Shown: positions 28,406-38,608, numbered from the stretch's first letter. The stretch is 48,918 nt of DNA from Gilliamella sp. wkB308 (GCF_001690185.1 NZ_LZGN01000020.1:1-48918), one strand, 5' to 3'. The notes: a model not told the origin generated them from the letters alone. Translations and numbers: made by a program.

Positions 28406-31400
28406 TTACCATTTATGTTCAATACCGATATTTCCTCGATAACCTTGCCGTTTGGTATTTCCAAAATCGTGTTCATAGCGAGCATCGCCATAAAGATAAG
28501 TCTTTTCAAATAAAGGCATTTTTAACCCAACGCCCAATTCTCCCCATGTGCGCGCATAATTTTCACGCAGTTTATCTCTACCTATGGTAACTTGGCTTGG
28601 CTTGATAAAGTCATGCAGAATATTACCAATTGCATAGAGTGTGGTATGTTGCTCGACTGTTGCTCGATTATTGTTACCAAAACGCACACCGATTCTACCC
28701 CGTAATAGATCCTGATTATTTTGATCAACACGACGATATTTATCTTTAAAACTATCTAAATCAACATATTGGTAGACTAGTTGAACTTGAGGCTCAACTA
28801 TCCAATAGTCTTTATCAAGATCATTTTGATTTATTTTAAAGGTGTGCCCAGCTTCTGCCGAAATGGCTAATGCCCACCCATGTTGAGTGTGCGGATTATT
28901 ACCATTACGAGCTTCATATTGATTACGTAAATAGGAAAACTGTCCAACTAAATCTAAATAGTTATTCTCTGTTGAAAAATAAGTATTGGTTAATCCCAAG
29001 CTCAATGATTCTGATTTGCCTTTTCCTGTTCGTTTATTATGGTCAATTATCCCATGTACAGCTCGATATTTATCGGAAAAGTCGGTATACGCTTTGCTAT
29101 AAGTCAAATAGATACCTGTATAATTATGGCTTCCATCATCACTGATATTATTCAGCAGATCATGACCAAATTGAAATCCATATATATCGGTTTCTAGATT
29201 TAATCGATCTTTACCATCTTGTTTTATATGTTTGCCTAAAATCCTTCCCCAAGTTTCACTTAAAAACTCTTCACAAGTATTACAATTTGCTAAATCAAAA
29301 TTGGTGTATTCTCCTCGACGTTCATGTAAAGAACCAATACTTAAAAATCCTTGTTCCTGATTGACTCTCGCCATAGCAACATAGCCTGCTACTGGACTGG
29401 CAAAAATGGGTTTAGGTTTAATTAGCGTCGGCGGTTCTGGCGGCGTCGGTGGTTCTGGCGTCGGTGGCTCTGGTGTCGGTGGCTCTGGTGTCGGTGGCTC
29501 TGGCGTCGGCGGTTCTGGCGTCGGCGATGGTGGCGGCGGTGGTGGCGGCGGCGGTGGTGGTGGCGGCGGTGGCGGTGGTGTTATCGTACCTGCTTGCATA
29601 GTCCAGAAATATTCGTCACCATCAGCTGTTTGACGTCTTGCTAATTGAATTTCAGTCGCGCCATTTGTATGCGCTTCACCATAAAAACTACTTTCATTAC
29701 GACTTTCTCCCACATAAATCACGGGAACAGTGTTTATCACCGCGTCAATTTGGCTTATATTACCATCAATCACGTTTTCTGTGCCATTTGCATCTATCGG
29801 TATCACCTTAGTCCAACCAGTTGAAGTACCTGTGATTTTTAACACATCTGATTGTGAATTTATCGCATAACTATCGCTGACTTTATTCCACTGTGTGTTT
29901 AATCTTATTTGAGCATCATGAACTCCGCTATAGTTACCATCGATAGTTAATATATCATTATATTTTTGATGAGAGGGATTATCTAAATTAATAATGCCTG
30001 AATTGCTATAAACATTACCTTGTAAGACAAACTCATTACCACCAGCATCATTAAAAGCTGCATTGATTGTTCCACCAGATTCAATGAGAATCGTAGTGAA
30101 TTTTGATATATTATCATTACCTTTTTTTTGCAAATTCCAACGAAAATCATAAGCTAAATCTAAAAAGATTCCTGGCTCTTTATTATCATAAATATTATTA
30201 TTAAGAATTTGACCCTCTTCCTCTTTTACTTGCCCTTTGGAAATTAACCCAGTCATACTTCCTTTACCATAAGCATTAAAGTTGACATAGGAAACGTCAT
30301 AGTTTTCATGTCCTTGCTCAACACCGTTATCATCATACGTATTAGAAAAAAATTGATAATTAGGTGCAGTGTAATTACCGCTGACGTTGAGAATATAGCC
30401 GTCTTGATTAGCATGGAGATCGGTTTCTTCACCTATAAATGTTAAATTAACATTTTGTTGACCTTGATCAATAAAAATTAAATCTTTGCGTGCAACAGAA
30501 CCTTCAATTACGGGATCAGCACTTGTTCCTGTTGTGGTAAATATTGCATCTTTTATATTGATACTCATATTGTGTGATGCAGCTTGTTCAAATTGTCCGC
30601 TTGAAGTCGCATCATCATGGGTACCAATTTCCAATGCATAACCATTAGTTTTAATGATCGTTTTACTATTATTAGAATTTGCTGTAAATGAAGAATTCCT
30701 TACCATTTTGATACCACTACCATTTAAAGCGTTAGTGGTATCAATAGTCAACTCACCATATGATTCTAAAATACCTGCTCCCTCACCTGTATTACGGGTT
30801 TTACCCAGTTTAATCCCCACACTATCCCAGTTTGACCTAGAGCTATCACTACCTTTATTAATGATGATAGTGTTTTTCTCTCCTTTCAAAATTACTTTTG
30901 GCGTTAACTGACCGTTTAGACCTCTATTTTCAGCAACCCCATGATTGGTTGAATTGCCCGAAACATAAATACCGATTGAGCGATTTCCCGTTAATGTCAT
31001 ATCTAAATTATCATTGATAATAACTTGTCCTGCTGAACCATCGCCTGAATTATCAAAGGCTCCTTGAATGGCTCGAATACCGTTGTTTAAAATTGGCTGG
31101 GTTTTACCCCCCTTTGCAGTTTGATTGATTTTTAAACTATCCACTGTGATTGTACTGTATTTACCATTATACGTATCTCTCTCACCAGCATTAACGGACG
31201 AACCAGCTAATAAACCATAAGAGGCAACCGTACCACTTGAATTGCCTCCACGCGTATAATTATCATTGATATTTAATTCCACATTTTTTGCAGTTAGATT
31301 AACATTGTGATAAGTCGCAAGACCTAACATGTTACCGTTGTTATTCAATGTAAAATTTAAATTACCTGCATTAATTGATCCCCCTGACACGCCATAGGTA

Positions 31401-31741
31401 TATTGATTAGCCAGACCGATGTAATCACCGTTAACATTGGCGGTTAGCGTTGTATCACCGACATTGAGTTGTTCATGTAATCGGCTTCGAGTAAGAACAT
31501 AAAAACTGGCATTACCCGATTGATTGACGGTCGCTGCGTTAATATTATTACAGCTTGGGCTATTTTGTCCGACCAAGTAAGAACCATCGTTACTTGCGGT
31601 ACAGTCTAAAGCAAACGAAGATGCAGAGGAAACTAAAACGCATACCGTTATCATTGCTTTACTTGCTCGTCGTACTAATTCAGAACACACTATAGTAGTA
31701 CCCGTGATAACATTAAATTTCGTTTGATAAATTTGGTTCAT
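28406..31741 (-). CDS. Type Va autotransporter with proline-rich linker
   Basis: A 1111-residue secreted/outer-membrane protein. The N-terminus is an extended signal peptide (MNQIYQTKFNVITGTTIVCSE then 'SKAMITVCVLVSSASSFA'). Residues ~50-720 form a Gly/Asn/Thr-rich passenger of the beta-helix kind, with a Cys pair near its start. Then come 17 consecutive prolines and PEPPT repeats (~725-775). The last ~300 residues are an autotransporter beta-barrel with alternating aromatics ending in 'GIEHKW'. No protease or lipase motif is visible in the passenger, so adhesin or self-associating protein is the best guess. GAAGG precedes the chosen ATG. A HlyC-like gene lies 128 bp upstream on the same strand. 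Confidence 0.9.
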   Translation of the reverse strand: MNQIYQTKFNVITGTTIVCSELVRRASKAMITVCVLVSSASSFALDCTASNDGSYLVGQNSPSCNNINAATVNQSGNASFYVLTRSRLHEQLNVGDTTLTANVNGDYIGLANQYTYGVSGGSINAGNLNFTLNNNGNMLGLATYHNVNLTAKNVELNINDNYTRGGNSSGTVASYGLLAGSSVNAGERDTYNGKYSTITVDSLKINQTAKGGKTQPILNNGIRAIQGAFDNSGDGSAGQVIINDNLDMTLTGNRSIGIYVSGNSTNHGVAENRGLNGQLTPKVILKGEKNTIIINKGSDSSRSNWDSVGIKLGKTRNTGEGAGILESYGELTIDTTNALNGSGIKMVRNSSFTANSNNSKTIIKTNGYALEIGTHDDATSSGQFEQAASHNMSINIKDAIFTTTGTSADPVIEGSVARKDLIFIDQGQQNVNLTFIGEETDLHANQDGYILNVSGNYTAPNYQFFSNTYDDNGVEQGHENYDVSYVNFNAYGKGSMTGLISKGQVKEEEGQILNNNIYDNKEPGIFLDLAYDFRWNLQKKGNDNISKFTTILIESGGTINAAFNDAGGNEFVLQGNVYSNSGIINLDNPSHQKYNDILTIDGNYSGVHDAQIRLNTQWNKVSDSYAINSQSDVLKITGTSTGWTKVIPIDANGTENVIDGNISQIDAVINTVPVIYVGESRNESSFYGEAHTNGATEIQLARRQTADGDEYFWTMQAGTITPPPPPPPPPPPPPPPPPSPTPEPPTPEPPTPEPPTPEPPTPEPPTPPEPPTLIKPKPIFASPVAGYVAMARVNQEQGFLSIGSLHERRGEYTNFDLANCNTCEEFLSETWGRILGKHIKQDGKDRLNLETDIYGFQFGHDLLNNISDDGSHNYTGIYLTYSKAYTDFSDKYRAVHGIIDHNKRTGKGKSESLSLGLTNTYFSTENNYLDLVGQFSYLRNQYEARNGNNPHTQHGWALAISAEAGHTFKINQNDLDKDYWIVEPQVQLVYQYVDLDSFKDKYRRVDQNNQDLLRGRIGVRFGNNNRATVEQHTTLYAIGNILHDFIKPSQVTIGRDKLRENYARTWGELGVGLKMPLFEKTYLYGDARYEHDFGNTKRQGYRGNIGIEHKW
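29429..29578 (-). repeat. Polyproline and PEPPT codon repeats in the autotransporter linker
   Basis: 29528-29578 encodes 17 prolines, all CCA or CCG; 29429-29527 encodes 15-bp-unit PEPPT repeats, ending in an irregular unit. The plus strand is a dense run of GGY triplets, far more GC-rich than the surroundings. Such tracts are prone to length change and to ribosome stalling relieved by EF-P. Confidence 0.9.
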
Positions 31742-31869
31742 ATTAATTTCCTTCAAATTAACGATAAAAAATAAGTACGACCACAAATTACTATCGAGAA
31801 TGACAACGATTTATTTAAGAACCATCTGAAACTATAGAGAAAAAACAGATTTAAACTGCATATTAATGA

Positions 31870-32346
31870 TTAGCACTGAACTTTTTTAACGACTGTTTCT
31901 GTTTTTGACTTGTGATAGCCAAAAAAACAAAGATTATTTTTGAGGGCTTTTTTTCCTAACGATTTGGTTAACAACACATCATGCAGTCCAAATGGGCAAA
32001 AAAAAGATAATATCCACAAGCGTGTAGATTCCATGGGCTGATTGCATTGAACAAAGTTGATATAAGGCTTTTTTTTATCTAAATAGAGTTGCTCTTGTTC
32101 TCGATTGAGATAAGCCCAATTTAAATAACCTAACGGTTGGTTATTGTGAATAAATAGAGCAAAATTTTTAGAATGGATAATAGGTAATAAAGTAGTTAAA
32201 GCAGAGTTTAATTCCGCTTTTTTGTATTCAGGGTTTCGATTCCATAACCAGATCATTGCCCCTAATACCTCAGCTTCATTCCATGAGGTATCATGATATA
32301 AACTCGGCGCGATAACTCTAATCAAGTCTTGCTCAAGACTTTTCAT
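31870..32346 (-). CDS. HlyC-like RTX-toxin lysine-acyltransferase homologue lacking both catalytic residues
   Basis: A 158-residue protein clearly related to HlyC/TAAT acyltransferases: 'EVLGAMIWLWNRNPEYKKAEL' matches HlyC 'EVLGHVSWLWASSPLHRNW', 'LLPIIHSKNFALFIHNNQPLGYLNWAYL' matches '[28 protein letters not shown]', and 'WILSFFCPFG' matches 'WFIDWIAPFG'. HlyC uses acyl-ACP to acylate protoxin lysines and needs His23 and Asp92; here these align with Tyr41 and Ser114. It has an N-terminal extension of about 20 residues. No RTX toxin, hlyB or hlyD is seen nearby; the next gene on the strand is an autotransporter 128 bp away. AAAGGT precedes the ATG. It could be a pseudoenzyme or a lineage with altered chemistry. 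Confidence 0.82.
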   Translation of the reverse strand: MKSLEQDLIRVIAPSLYHDTSWNEAEVLGAMIWLWNRNPEYKKAELNSALTTLLPIIHSKNFALFIHNNQPLGYLNWAYLNREQEQLYLDKKKPYINFVQCNQPMESTRLWILSFFCPFGLHDVLLTKSLGKKALKNNLCFFGYHKSKTETVVKKVQC

Positions 32347-32533
32347 ATATCTTTACCTTTGTTAACATTTACATACAATTGTATTACAGAAAAGCTAAAA
32401 ATTCATCAATTAATTTTTTATAAAAAAATAATTAAGATTGATAATCTATTCAAAGCATTAATTAATTTTTAATCAGTTATGGGATGAAAAGTGAATTGAA
32501 ATTTTTTTGTTAAAACTGCATGAATTATCTTAG

Positions 32534-32731
32534 AATTGTTTTTATATTTTTTTTCTGTCTCTACTCCCTTTTTATATCGTAAAATTCAATTTAAAAAAAC
32601 TGAGTGCTGATTCTTATCATAGTAAATTGAAGCACTTTTTTGACCAATCCAATAATTTTGATGAAAATTTAGCGTTATTGGAATCGATAAAAAAACATGT
32701 GGTAAAAATCGATGCATATAAAAAAAGGTGA
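32534..32731 (+). pseudogene. Possible gene remnant without start codon
   Basis: A 65-codon open frame (begins NCFYIFFLSLLPF, ends VVKIDAYKKR) with a hydrophobic start and a charged helical tail, like a small membrane-anchored protein. It has no ATG or GTG and no ribosome site; the only TTG is mid-frame. Its end runs into the pta terminator. No family recognised. The rest of 32347-32771 holds nothing else apparent except the promoter of the HlyC-like gene. Confidence 0.2.
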
Positions 32732-32749
32732 TGTTACTCACCTCTTTTT
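32720..32749 (-). terminator. Rho-independent terminator of pta
   Basis: On the minus strand: AGGTGA-GTAACA-TCACCT followed by a T-run of six or more. It lies 29 bp after the pta stop; a T-rich flank on the other side could make it bidirectional. Confidence 0.83.
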
Positions 32750-32771
32750 ATATTGAAATAACCGCTATAAA

Positions 32772-34922
32772 TTAGTTATTTGCATTTTGTTCTTGCGCTG
32801 ATTGGATCGCCGTTAATGCAATGGTATAAACGATATCATCCACTAATGCACCACGAGACAAGTCATTAACTGGTTTACGCATACCTTGAAGCATAGGACC
32901 AATTGAAACAAGATCAGCTGAACGTTGTACGGCTTTATAAGTCGTGTTACCCGTATTAAGATCTGGGAAGATAAATACGGTTGCTTTACCTGCAACTTGA
33001 GAATTAGGTGCTTTCGATTTAGCCACATCTGGCATGACAGCCGCATCATATTGTAAAGGCCCATCGATCATCAGATCTGGACGTTTTTCTTGAGCAATTC
33101 GGGTTGCTTCTTTCACTTTTTCAACATCAGCACCTTGACCTGAACTACCGGTTGAATAAGAGATCATTGCAACTCTTGGTTCAATTCCAAATGCAATAGC
33201 TGTATCAGCTGATTGAATCGCAATTTCAGCCAGTTCTTGCGCATTCGGATCTGGATTAATTGCACAGTCACCGTAAATGTATACTTGGTCAGGCATTAAC
33301 ATAAAGAATACCGAAGAAACTAAAGAGCTACCTGGTGCTGTTTTAATTAATTGCAATGGTGGACGAATTGTATTCGCCGTCGTATGTACTGCACCAGACA
33401 CTAAACCGTCAACTTCGTTTGCTTCAAGCATCATGGTTCCAAGCACAACGTTATCAGCCAATTGTTCTCTCGCAATCACTTCGGTCATGCCTTTATTTTT
33501 ACGTAATTCAACTAAACGCGGTACATATTTTTCACGAATATTTTCAGGATCGACAATTTCAACACCTTCACCTAATGTCACTCCTTGTGAAGCAGCAACT
33601 TTACGTACATCATCTGGGTTACCAATTAACACACATTTTGCAATACCACGCTCCGCACAAATAGCAGCTGCTTTAACTGTTCTTGGTTCATCACCTTCCG
33701 GTAATACCACCACTTTTTTCGCATTACGTGCAAGTTCAGTTAATTGATAACGGAATGCAGGAGGCGATAAGCGACGAACAGAATTAACTATTTGATTTAG
33801 CGATTTGATCCAATTGCTATCAATATGGTCAGCAACAAAGTTTTGCGTGTTTTCCATGCGCTCTTTATCATCAACAGGAATTTCTAAATTAAACTGTTGT
33901 AAACTGATTGAAGTTTGGAATGTATTGGTTTTTACCGTAAATACCGGTAAACCTGTATCAAATGCAGGTTGGCATAATTTATAAATTTTTTCGTCGATCT
34001 CATAACCACCTGTTAATAATACCCCTCCAATTGCTACACCATTCATTGCGGCTAAACTGATTGCAACTAAAACATCAACACGGTCAGCTGATGTGACAAG
34101 TAATGCATTTGGTTGTAAATGGTTAACAATATTTGGCACACTGCGAGAACAGAATGAGATGTGTTTTATACGACGGTTTTTGATCTCACCTTCATTAATG
34201 ATTTTTGCATCGAAATGTTTGGCGATATCAATTGCACGACAGGCACTTAAATCCATGTTCCAAGGAATGCAGCCAAGTACCGGTAAAGGGCTGTGCGCAT
34301 TTAAATCATCGATTGTGATTTTTTTATCATCAAATTTTGGAGTATGATAAATTTCTGCCACATCTGGACGTGCAAGGCTTTGTTCTTCAACGGGTGCATT
34401 CACTTTATTGACAATAACACCTACAATTTTTTCATTTTTAATACCACCAAAATTAGAACGTGCAATTTCGATTCGTTCTTTTAATTGTTCTGGGGTATCT
34501 TTACCCATATTAACAACAAAAATAATCTCAGCACCTAATGTTTTAGCAATATTATTATTTAGTTCGTTAGCAAAAGGATAATCACTGGTAGGCACAATAC
34601 CTTCAACTAAAACAACATCAGCCCCTTTAGTATTTTCAGCATAAAGCGCTACAATTTCTTCCATTAATACATCTTGTTGATTTAAACCTAGTAGATTTTC
34701 AACATGGCTCATTTTAAGTGGTTTTAATGCTGGTATAGATGTGTTACTACTCACTAAAGTGGTGGTGTTATCAGGTGCATCTCCACCTGCTCTTGGTTGA
34801 GCAACAGGTTTGAATACATTTAAGTTAATTCCTTGACGCTCCATTGCTCGAATAACACCAAGACTCACACCTGTTAACCCGACGTTGGTTCCGGTTGGGA
34901 TTAGCATAATAGTACGAGACAT
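32772..34922 (-). CDS. pta: Pta, phosphate acetyltransferase
   Basis: A 716-residue long-form enzyme (E. coli 714). The N-terminal P-loop-like domain has '[18 protein letters not shown]', a DRTGG domain is in the middle, and the C-terminal catalytic PTA domain carries '[15 protein letters not shown]', '[16 protein letters not shown]' and '[17 protein letters not shown]'. It interconverts acetyl-CoA and acetyl phosphate and, with AckA upstream, makes ATP during overflow or fermentative growth. The N-terminal regulatory domain typifies enteric Pta. ATG 34922 follows AGAGGAAATTG. Confidence 0.96.
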   Translation of the reverse strand: MSRTIMLIPTGTNVGLTGVSLGVIRAMERQGINLNVFKPVAQPRAGGDAPDNTTTLVSSNTSIPALKPLKMSHVENLLGLNQQDVLMEEIVALYAENTKGADVVLVEGIVPTSDYPFANELNNNIAKTLGAEIIFVVNMGKDTPEQLKERIEIARSNFGGIKNEKIVGVIVNKVNAPVEEQSLARPDVAEIYHTPKFDDKKITIDDLNAHSPLPVLGCIPWNMDLSACRAIDIAKHFDAKIINEGEIKNRRIKHISFCSRSVPNIVNHLQPNALLVTSADRVDVLVAISLAAMNGVAIGGVLLTGGYEIDEKIYKLCQPAFDTGLPVFTVKTNTFQTSISLQQFNLEIPVDDKERMENTQNFVADHIDSNWIKSLNQIVNSVRRLSPPAFRYQLTELARNAKKVVVLPEGDEPRTVKAAAICAERGIAKCVLIGNPDDVRKVAASQGVTLGEGVEIVDPENIREKYVPRLVELRKNKGMTEVIAREQLADNVVLGTMMLEANEVDGLVSGAVHTTANTIRPPLQLIKTAPGSSLVSSVFFMLMPDQVYIYGDCAINPDPNAQELAEIAIQSADTAIAFGIEPRVAMISYSTGSSGQGADVEKVKEATRIAQEKRPDLMIDGPLQYDAAVMPDVAKSKAPNSQVAGKATVFIFPDLNTGNTTYKAVQRSADLVSIGPMLQGMRKPVNDLSRGALVDDIVYTIALTAIQSAQEQNANN

Positions 34923-34951
34923 AATCAATTTCCTCTTAATTCTTTATAAAA

Positions 34952-34981
34952 TATAAAAACAAACCGCCATAAAGGCGGTTT
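34952..34981 (-). terminator. Terminator/attenuator between ackA and pta
   Basis: On the minus strand: AAACCGCC-TTTAT-GGCGGTTT followed by GTTTTT. It is in the 69-bp ackA-pta gap, so ackA may be transcribed in excess of pta. Confidence 0.8.
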
Positions 34982-34991
34982 TATTTGTCTT

Positions 34992-36197
34992 TTAAGCTGT
35001 TAGGCGTGCAGCATCTTGAGCAATGACAAGTTCTTCATTTGTAGGAATAACCATTGCAATTGCTGAACCATCTTTAGTGATTGTGCCACCTTTACCAAAA
35101 CGTGCAGCTAGATTGCGTTCTTGGTCAAGTTCAAATCCTAAAATTGATAATTTTTGAAGCGCCATACGACGAACTTCTTCTGCATTTTCACCGATACCAC
35201 CTGTAAAGATAATCGCATCTAAACGACCGTCTAATAACATTGCATATCCACCAATGTATTTGACTAAACGATGAACAAATACATCTAGGGCATTTTTCGC
35301 ATTTTCATCAGTATCATAGTGATCTGTCACATAACGGCAATCGCTACTTACACCTGTTAAACCTAATAAACCTGATTTTTTGTTTAACAAGTTATTGATA
35401 TCAGCAACAGACATTTTTAAGTTGTCGTGTAAGAAGAACATAATTGCAGGGTCGATATCACCACTACGAGTCCCCATGACTAAACCTTCTAACGGCGTTA
35501 GACCCATTGAAGTTTCAACACATTTACCATTTTTAACCGCTGTGATTGAAGCACCGTTACCTAAGTGACACGTGATCACATTGGTTTGATCAACCGGTTT
35601 ATTTAATAATTTTGCAGCTTCACGGCTAACATAGTAATGACTTGTACCATGAGCACCGTAACGACGAACACCATGTTTGGTGTATAATTCGTTAGGAATT
35701 GCATATAAATAAGCTTCTTTTGGCATGGTTGTATGGAATGCCGTATCAAACACAGCCACATTTTTATTTTTTAAATGAGGAAATGCTGCAAATGCTTCAC
35801 GAATACCGATTAGATGCGCTGGATTATGTAATGGTGCAAATGCCGCTGCTTCTTCAATTCCTTTTAGAACAGAATCATCAATTACAACTGATTGCGTGTA
35901 TTTTTCGCCACCGTGAACAATTCGATGCCCAATAGATTTAATACTATCTAATAATTCTGGTTTTTGTGGGAAGATGCTATTAACAATAAATTTAATTGCT
36001 TCGCTATGTGCAGCTCCTGCGCCTAAAGATGCTTCGTTTTTACTTCCATCAAGTTTCCACTTAATACGTGCATCAGGAAGATTAAAACATTCAGCTAACC
36101 CAGATAAAAATTCATCGCCATTTTCAGGATTGATAATAGCAAATTTTAAAGATGAGCTTCCGCAATTTAGAACAAGAACATTGTTACTTGACGACAT
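34992..36197 (-). CDS. ackA: AckA, acetate kinase
   Basis: A 401-residue ASKHA-fold kinase (E. coli 400). '[14 protein letters not shown]' at the start, '[11 protein letters not shown]', '[12 protein letters not shown]', '[13 protein letters not shown]' and '[17 protein letters not shown]' are the phosphate- and acetate-binding motifs. It makes ATP and acetate from acetyl phosphate. The start at 36197 follows AGGAATTACT; a longer in-frame reading has no ribosome site and no homologous N-terminus. Upstream and divergent lies yfbV, as in E. coli. Confidence 0.97.
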   Translation of the reverse strand: MSSSNNVLVLNCGSSSLKFAIINPENGDEFLSGLAECFNLPDARIKWKLDGSKNEASLGAGAAHSEAIKFIVNSIFPQKPELLDSIKSIGHRIVHGGEKYTQSVVIDDSVLKGIEEAAAFAPLHNPAHLIGIREAFAAFPHLKNKNVAVFDTAFHTTMPKEAYLYAIPNELYTKHGVRRYGAHGTSHYYVSREAAKLLNKPVDQTNVITCHLGNGASITAVKNGKCVETSMGLTPLEGLVMGTRSGDIDPAIMFFLHDNLKMSVADINNLLNKKSGLLGLTGVSSDCRYVTDHYDTDENAKNALDVFVHRLVKYIGGYAMLLDGRLDAIIFTGGIGENAEEVRRMALQKLSILGFELDQERNLAARFGKGGTITKDGSAIAMVIPTNEELVIAQDAARLTA

Positions 36198-36370
36198 AGT
36201 AATTCCTATAAATTGAATAAAAAGATATATACCAATCAAAATTGGTAACTCTACACATGATTTAATAATCGATGTGAATATACAAGGTGACTTCTGATAT
36301 TCTGCATTTTGAGATAAAATAAAGAAAGCCCCTAATTTGGATGGCACTATTTTAAGACAATAATAGGTGA

Positions 36371-36847
36371 ATGTCGAGGAATCACAAATTTATGAATTTA
36401 GTTAAGGCATTTAAGACTGGTCAACGATATATGGAACTTTGTCCAAAAGATAAAGTGCTTTCGTATTCATTTCCGGAATTAAAAATCATAAACCACATAA
36501 AAACCGCGAAAAAGTATTTACCACCAATAATTATTGCGTTAGCTGTTTGGCAATATTATATGCCAGCACAATTAGCCGTGACCATTATCGCAATCTTGTT
36601 TGCGTTAAGTTTACCCCTTAAGGGGATCTGTTGGTTAGGCAAGCGTTCACAATCTCCATTACCACTCAATTTAGTTGATTGCTATAATCATATTCAATCA
36701 AAACTAATTGAAAAAAAGATTTTGGTAGAAAATAAAGAAACGAACGAAAAATTAACCTTTGAATCATTTATGAAGCTGATAACTTTATCAAAAAAGCATT
36801 TTGGCAATTACTTTGCTCAAGATGATAGTTCACAAACTTACGATTAA
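36371..36847 (+). CDS. yfbV: YfbV (UPF0208) inner-membrane protein
   Basis: A 158-residue protein with two central helices ('[15 protein letters not shown]' and '[25 protein letters not shown]'). The 'ALFALSLP..G..WLGKRS.(T/S)PLP' run is diagnostic of YfbV, which in E. coli also neighbours ackA. YfbV affects Ter macrodomain insulation of the chromosome through an unclear mechanism. The start is uncertain: ATG 36371 is close behind AGGTG, while ATG 36392 has GAGGA about 11 nt upstream. priC follows after 11 bp, so the two are likely cotranscribed. Confidence 0.9.
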   Translation: MSRNHKFMNLVKAFKTGQRYMELCPKDKVLSYSFPELKIINHIKTAKKYLPPIIIALAVWQYYMPAQLAVTIIAILFALSLPLKGICWLGKRSQSPLPLNLVDCYNHIQSKLIEKKILVENKETNEKLTFESFMKLITLSKKHFGNYFAQDDSSQTYD

Positions 36848-36858
36848 GATCAAAATTA

Positions 36859-37371
36859 ATGCAGAAACAGCTGGCGTCACTAAAAAAACAAATTGATATA
36901 CTTGAACACCAAGTCAATATATCTGAACAACAAAATTATCAAGAACACTATTTTGATGAACACTTATTTAATACGACTAAAATCAATACGGATAACGCTT
37001 TTTATTTAGAAAAAATCAAACATACTTATCAAGATTTAGTCAATAATGTGATAAGTCAAAAAGATGAACAAATTATCTTTTTGTCTGAAATGTTAGTTAA
37101 TCAAATCACCGCCCTCACCCGTGAATTAGCAACGCATCAACTTCGTAAAAAAGAGGAATCTAAACTTTCATTTCAAGAAACACTCTATGAAAAACATTGT
37201 CGTCATTTAGATTATTTACGTCGATTGCAAGAAATGAAATATGAGTTATTGCTTTCTGCTGAGTCAATCGATCCAATCAAGATTGCGACACTGGATAACC
37301 GTATTTATCGGTGTGAACAAGCGATCAAAAACATTGAACAGGAGTTAGAAACGGAAAGCGGTATTTATTAA
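36859..37371 (+). CDS. priC: PriC, primosomal replication protein N''
   Basis: A 170-residue helical protein. Family marks are an N-terminal heptad helix, 'YFDEHLFNT' (E. coli 'RFDRHLFQT'), 'FLSEMLVNQITALTRELATH' and the strongly conserved 'KHCRHLDYLRRLQEMKYEL' (E. coli 'HQDFERRLREM'). PriC reloads DnaB at abandoned forks by contacting SSB-coated DNA. It is 11 bp after yfbV. The family is confined to gammaproteobacteria, which supports the taxonomic placement. The ribosome site is weak. Confidence 0.85.
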   Translation: MQKQLASLKKQIDILEHQVNISEQQNYQEHYFDEHLFNTTKINTDNAFYLEKIKHTYQDLVNNVISQKDEQIIFLSEMLVNQITALTRELATHQLRKKEESKLSFQETLYEKHCRHLDYLRRLQEMKYELLLSAESIDPIKIATLDNRIYRCEQAIKNIEQELETESGIY

Positions 37372-37392
37372 AAAAATGCCAATGCAAACAGG

Positions 37393-37485
37393 ATGATTAT
37401 TGTTGACTTCGATGAAGTTTTTAAATGGTCGCTTAATCAACGTATAGATTTATTGCATAATTCCTTTGAACAAAGATATAGCTAA
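37393..37485 (+). CDS. Possible 30-residue small ORF before cysK
   Basis: Encodes MIIVDFDEVFKWSLNQRIDL plus ten residues, ending in 'QRYS'. Composition looks protein-like, with a charged amphipathic helix, but the ribosome site is poor and no family is recognised. It may be a remnant or chance; the cysK promoter must lie downstream or within it. Confidence 0.2.
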   Translation: MIIVDFDEVFKWSLNQRIDLLHNSFEQRYS

Positions 37486-37607
37486 AATGCATAATGTTAT
37501 AATGAATAATTAGTATCATCTTTTTAAGTTCTATTTATAATAATAACTATTATTAGCGATAATGTTCCACTGCTATCCCTCTCTAATATTTTAATAAGGA
37601 TTCATTC

Positions 37608-38573
37608 ATGGGTAAGATATTTGATGATAATTCTCAAACTATTGGTTATACACCACTTGTTCGTTTAAAGCATTTTGGTCATGGTAATATTTTAGCAAAA
37701 GTGGAGTCACGCAATCCCAGTTTTAGTGTTAAATGTCGTATCGCTTCAAATATGATTTGGGATGCGGAGAAGCGTGGTTTATTAACGCCGGAGGTTGAAT
37801 TGATTGAGCCAACCAGTGGTAACACAGGTATTGCATTAGCAGCCGTTGCCGCAGCGCGTGGTTATAAATTAACGTTAACCATGCCTGAAAGCATGAGCAT
37901 TGAGCGACGAAAATTGTTGAAAGCATTAGGCGCAAATTTAGTTCTAACAGAAGCGACAAAAGGAATGAAAGGCGCCATTGAAAAGGCTGAAGAAATGGTA
38001 GCTAGTAATCCCAAACGCAATATTATGCTACAACAATTTAGCAATCCAGCCAATCCCGAAATTCATGAAAAAACAACAGGCCCTGAAATTTGGCTTGATA
38101 CTGATGGAAAGATAGATATTTTTGTCGCAGGGGTTGGAACAGGCGGTACATTCACAGGCGTAACACGTTACCTTAAAAATACCCAAGGTCAAAATATTAC
38201 AGCGGTTGCGGTCGAACCAAGCCAATCACCTGTAATCACTCAAGCACTTGCTGGCGAACCGCTTAAACCGGGGCCACATAAAATTCAAGGTATCGGAGCG
38301 GGTTTTATTCCGGCTAATCTTGATTTGAGTTTAATTGATTTAGTGGAAAAAGTATCGAATGAAGAAGCCATCGAAACTGCGCGCATTTTGATGGAAAAGG
38401 AAGGAATTTTGGCGGGAATCTCTTCAGGAGCAGCAGTTTTTGCCGCTGATAGATTGGCTAACTTACCAGAGAATCGCAATAAAACCATTGTGGTAATATT
38501 ACCTTCATCGGGTGAACGTTATTTAAGTACTGACTTATTTAGCGGGATTTTTACCGAAAAAGAATTAGGGTGA
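37608..38573 (+). CDS. cysK: CysK, cysteine synthase A
   Basis: A 321-residue PLP enzyme of fold type II. Lys42 in 'NPSFSVKCR' binds PLP, '[11 protein letters not shown]' is the substrate loop, '[11 protein letters not shown]' binds the PLP phosphate and 'GISSGAAV' is near the end. Its sequence follows E. coli CysK (not CysM) almost word for word, including '[19 protein letters not shown]'. It makes cysteine from O-acetylserine and sulfide. TAAGGATTC precedes the ATG and a perfect terminator follows. No CBL or Cys-regulon motif is discernible. Confidence 0.97.
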   Translation: MGKIFDDNSQTIGYTPLVRLKHFGHGNILAKVESRNPSFSVKCRIASNMIWDAEKRGLLTPEVELIEPTSGNTGIALAAVAAARGYKLTLTMPESMSIERRKLLKALGANLVLTEATKGMKGAIEKAEEMVASNPKRNIMLQQFSNPANPEIHEKTTGPEIWLDTDGKIDIFVAGVGTGGTFTGVTRYLKNTQGQNITAVAVEPSQSPVITQALAGEPLKPGPHKIQGIGAGFIPANLDLSLIDLVEKVSNEEAIETARILMEKEGILAGISSGAAVFAADRLANLPENRNKTIVVILPSSGERYLSTDLFSGIFTEKELG

Positions 38574-38586
38574 TTTAGAATTAAAG

Positions 38587-38608
38587 ATACCGTCATTTGA
38601 CGGTATTT
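38587..38608 (+). terminator. Terminator after cysK
   Basis: A perfect hairpin, ATACCGTCA-TT-TGACGGTAT, with T and A flanks, 14 bp after the cysK stop and facing convergent ruvB. The T-tract is short. Confidence 0.75.

Noticed and set aside
29429-29578. Repeat tract as CRISPR
   Set aside because: Units are contiguous codon repeats within a protein, with no unique spacers and no cas genes.
29406-29633. Plus-strand ORF rich in Gly/Val/Ser repeats
   Set aside because: It is the antisense of the Pro/Glu repeat in the autotransporter; repeats stay open in several frames. No ribosome site.
33277-33747. 156-codon plus-strand ORF inside pta
   Set aside because: Antisense shadow of a conserved catalytic domain.
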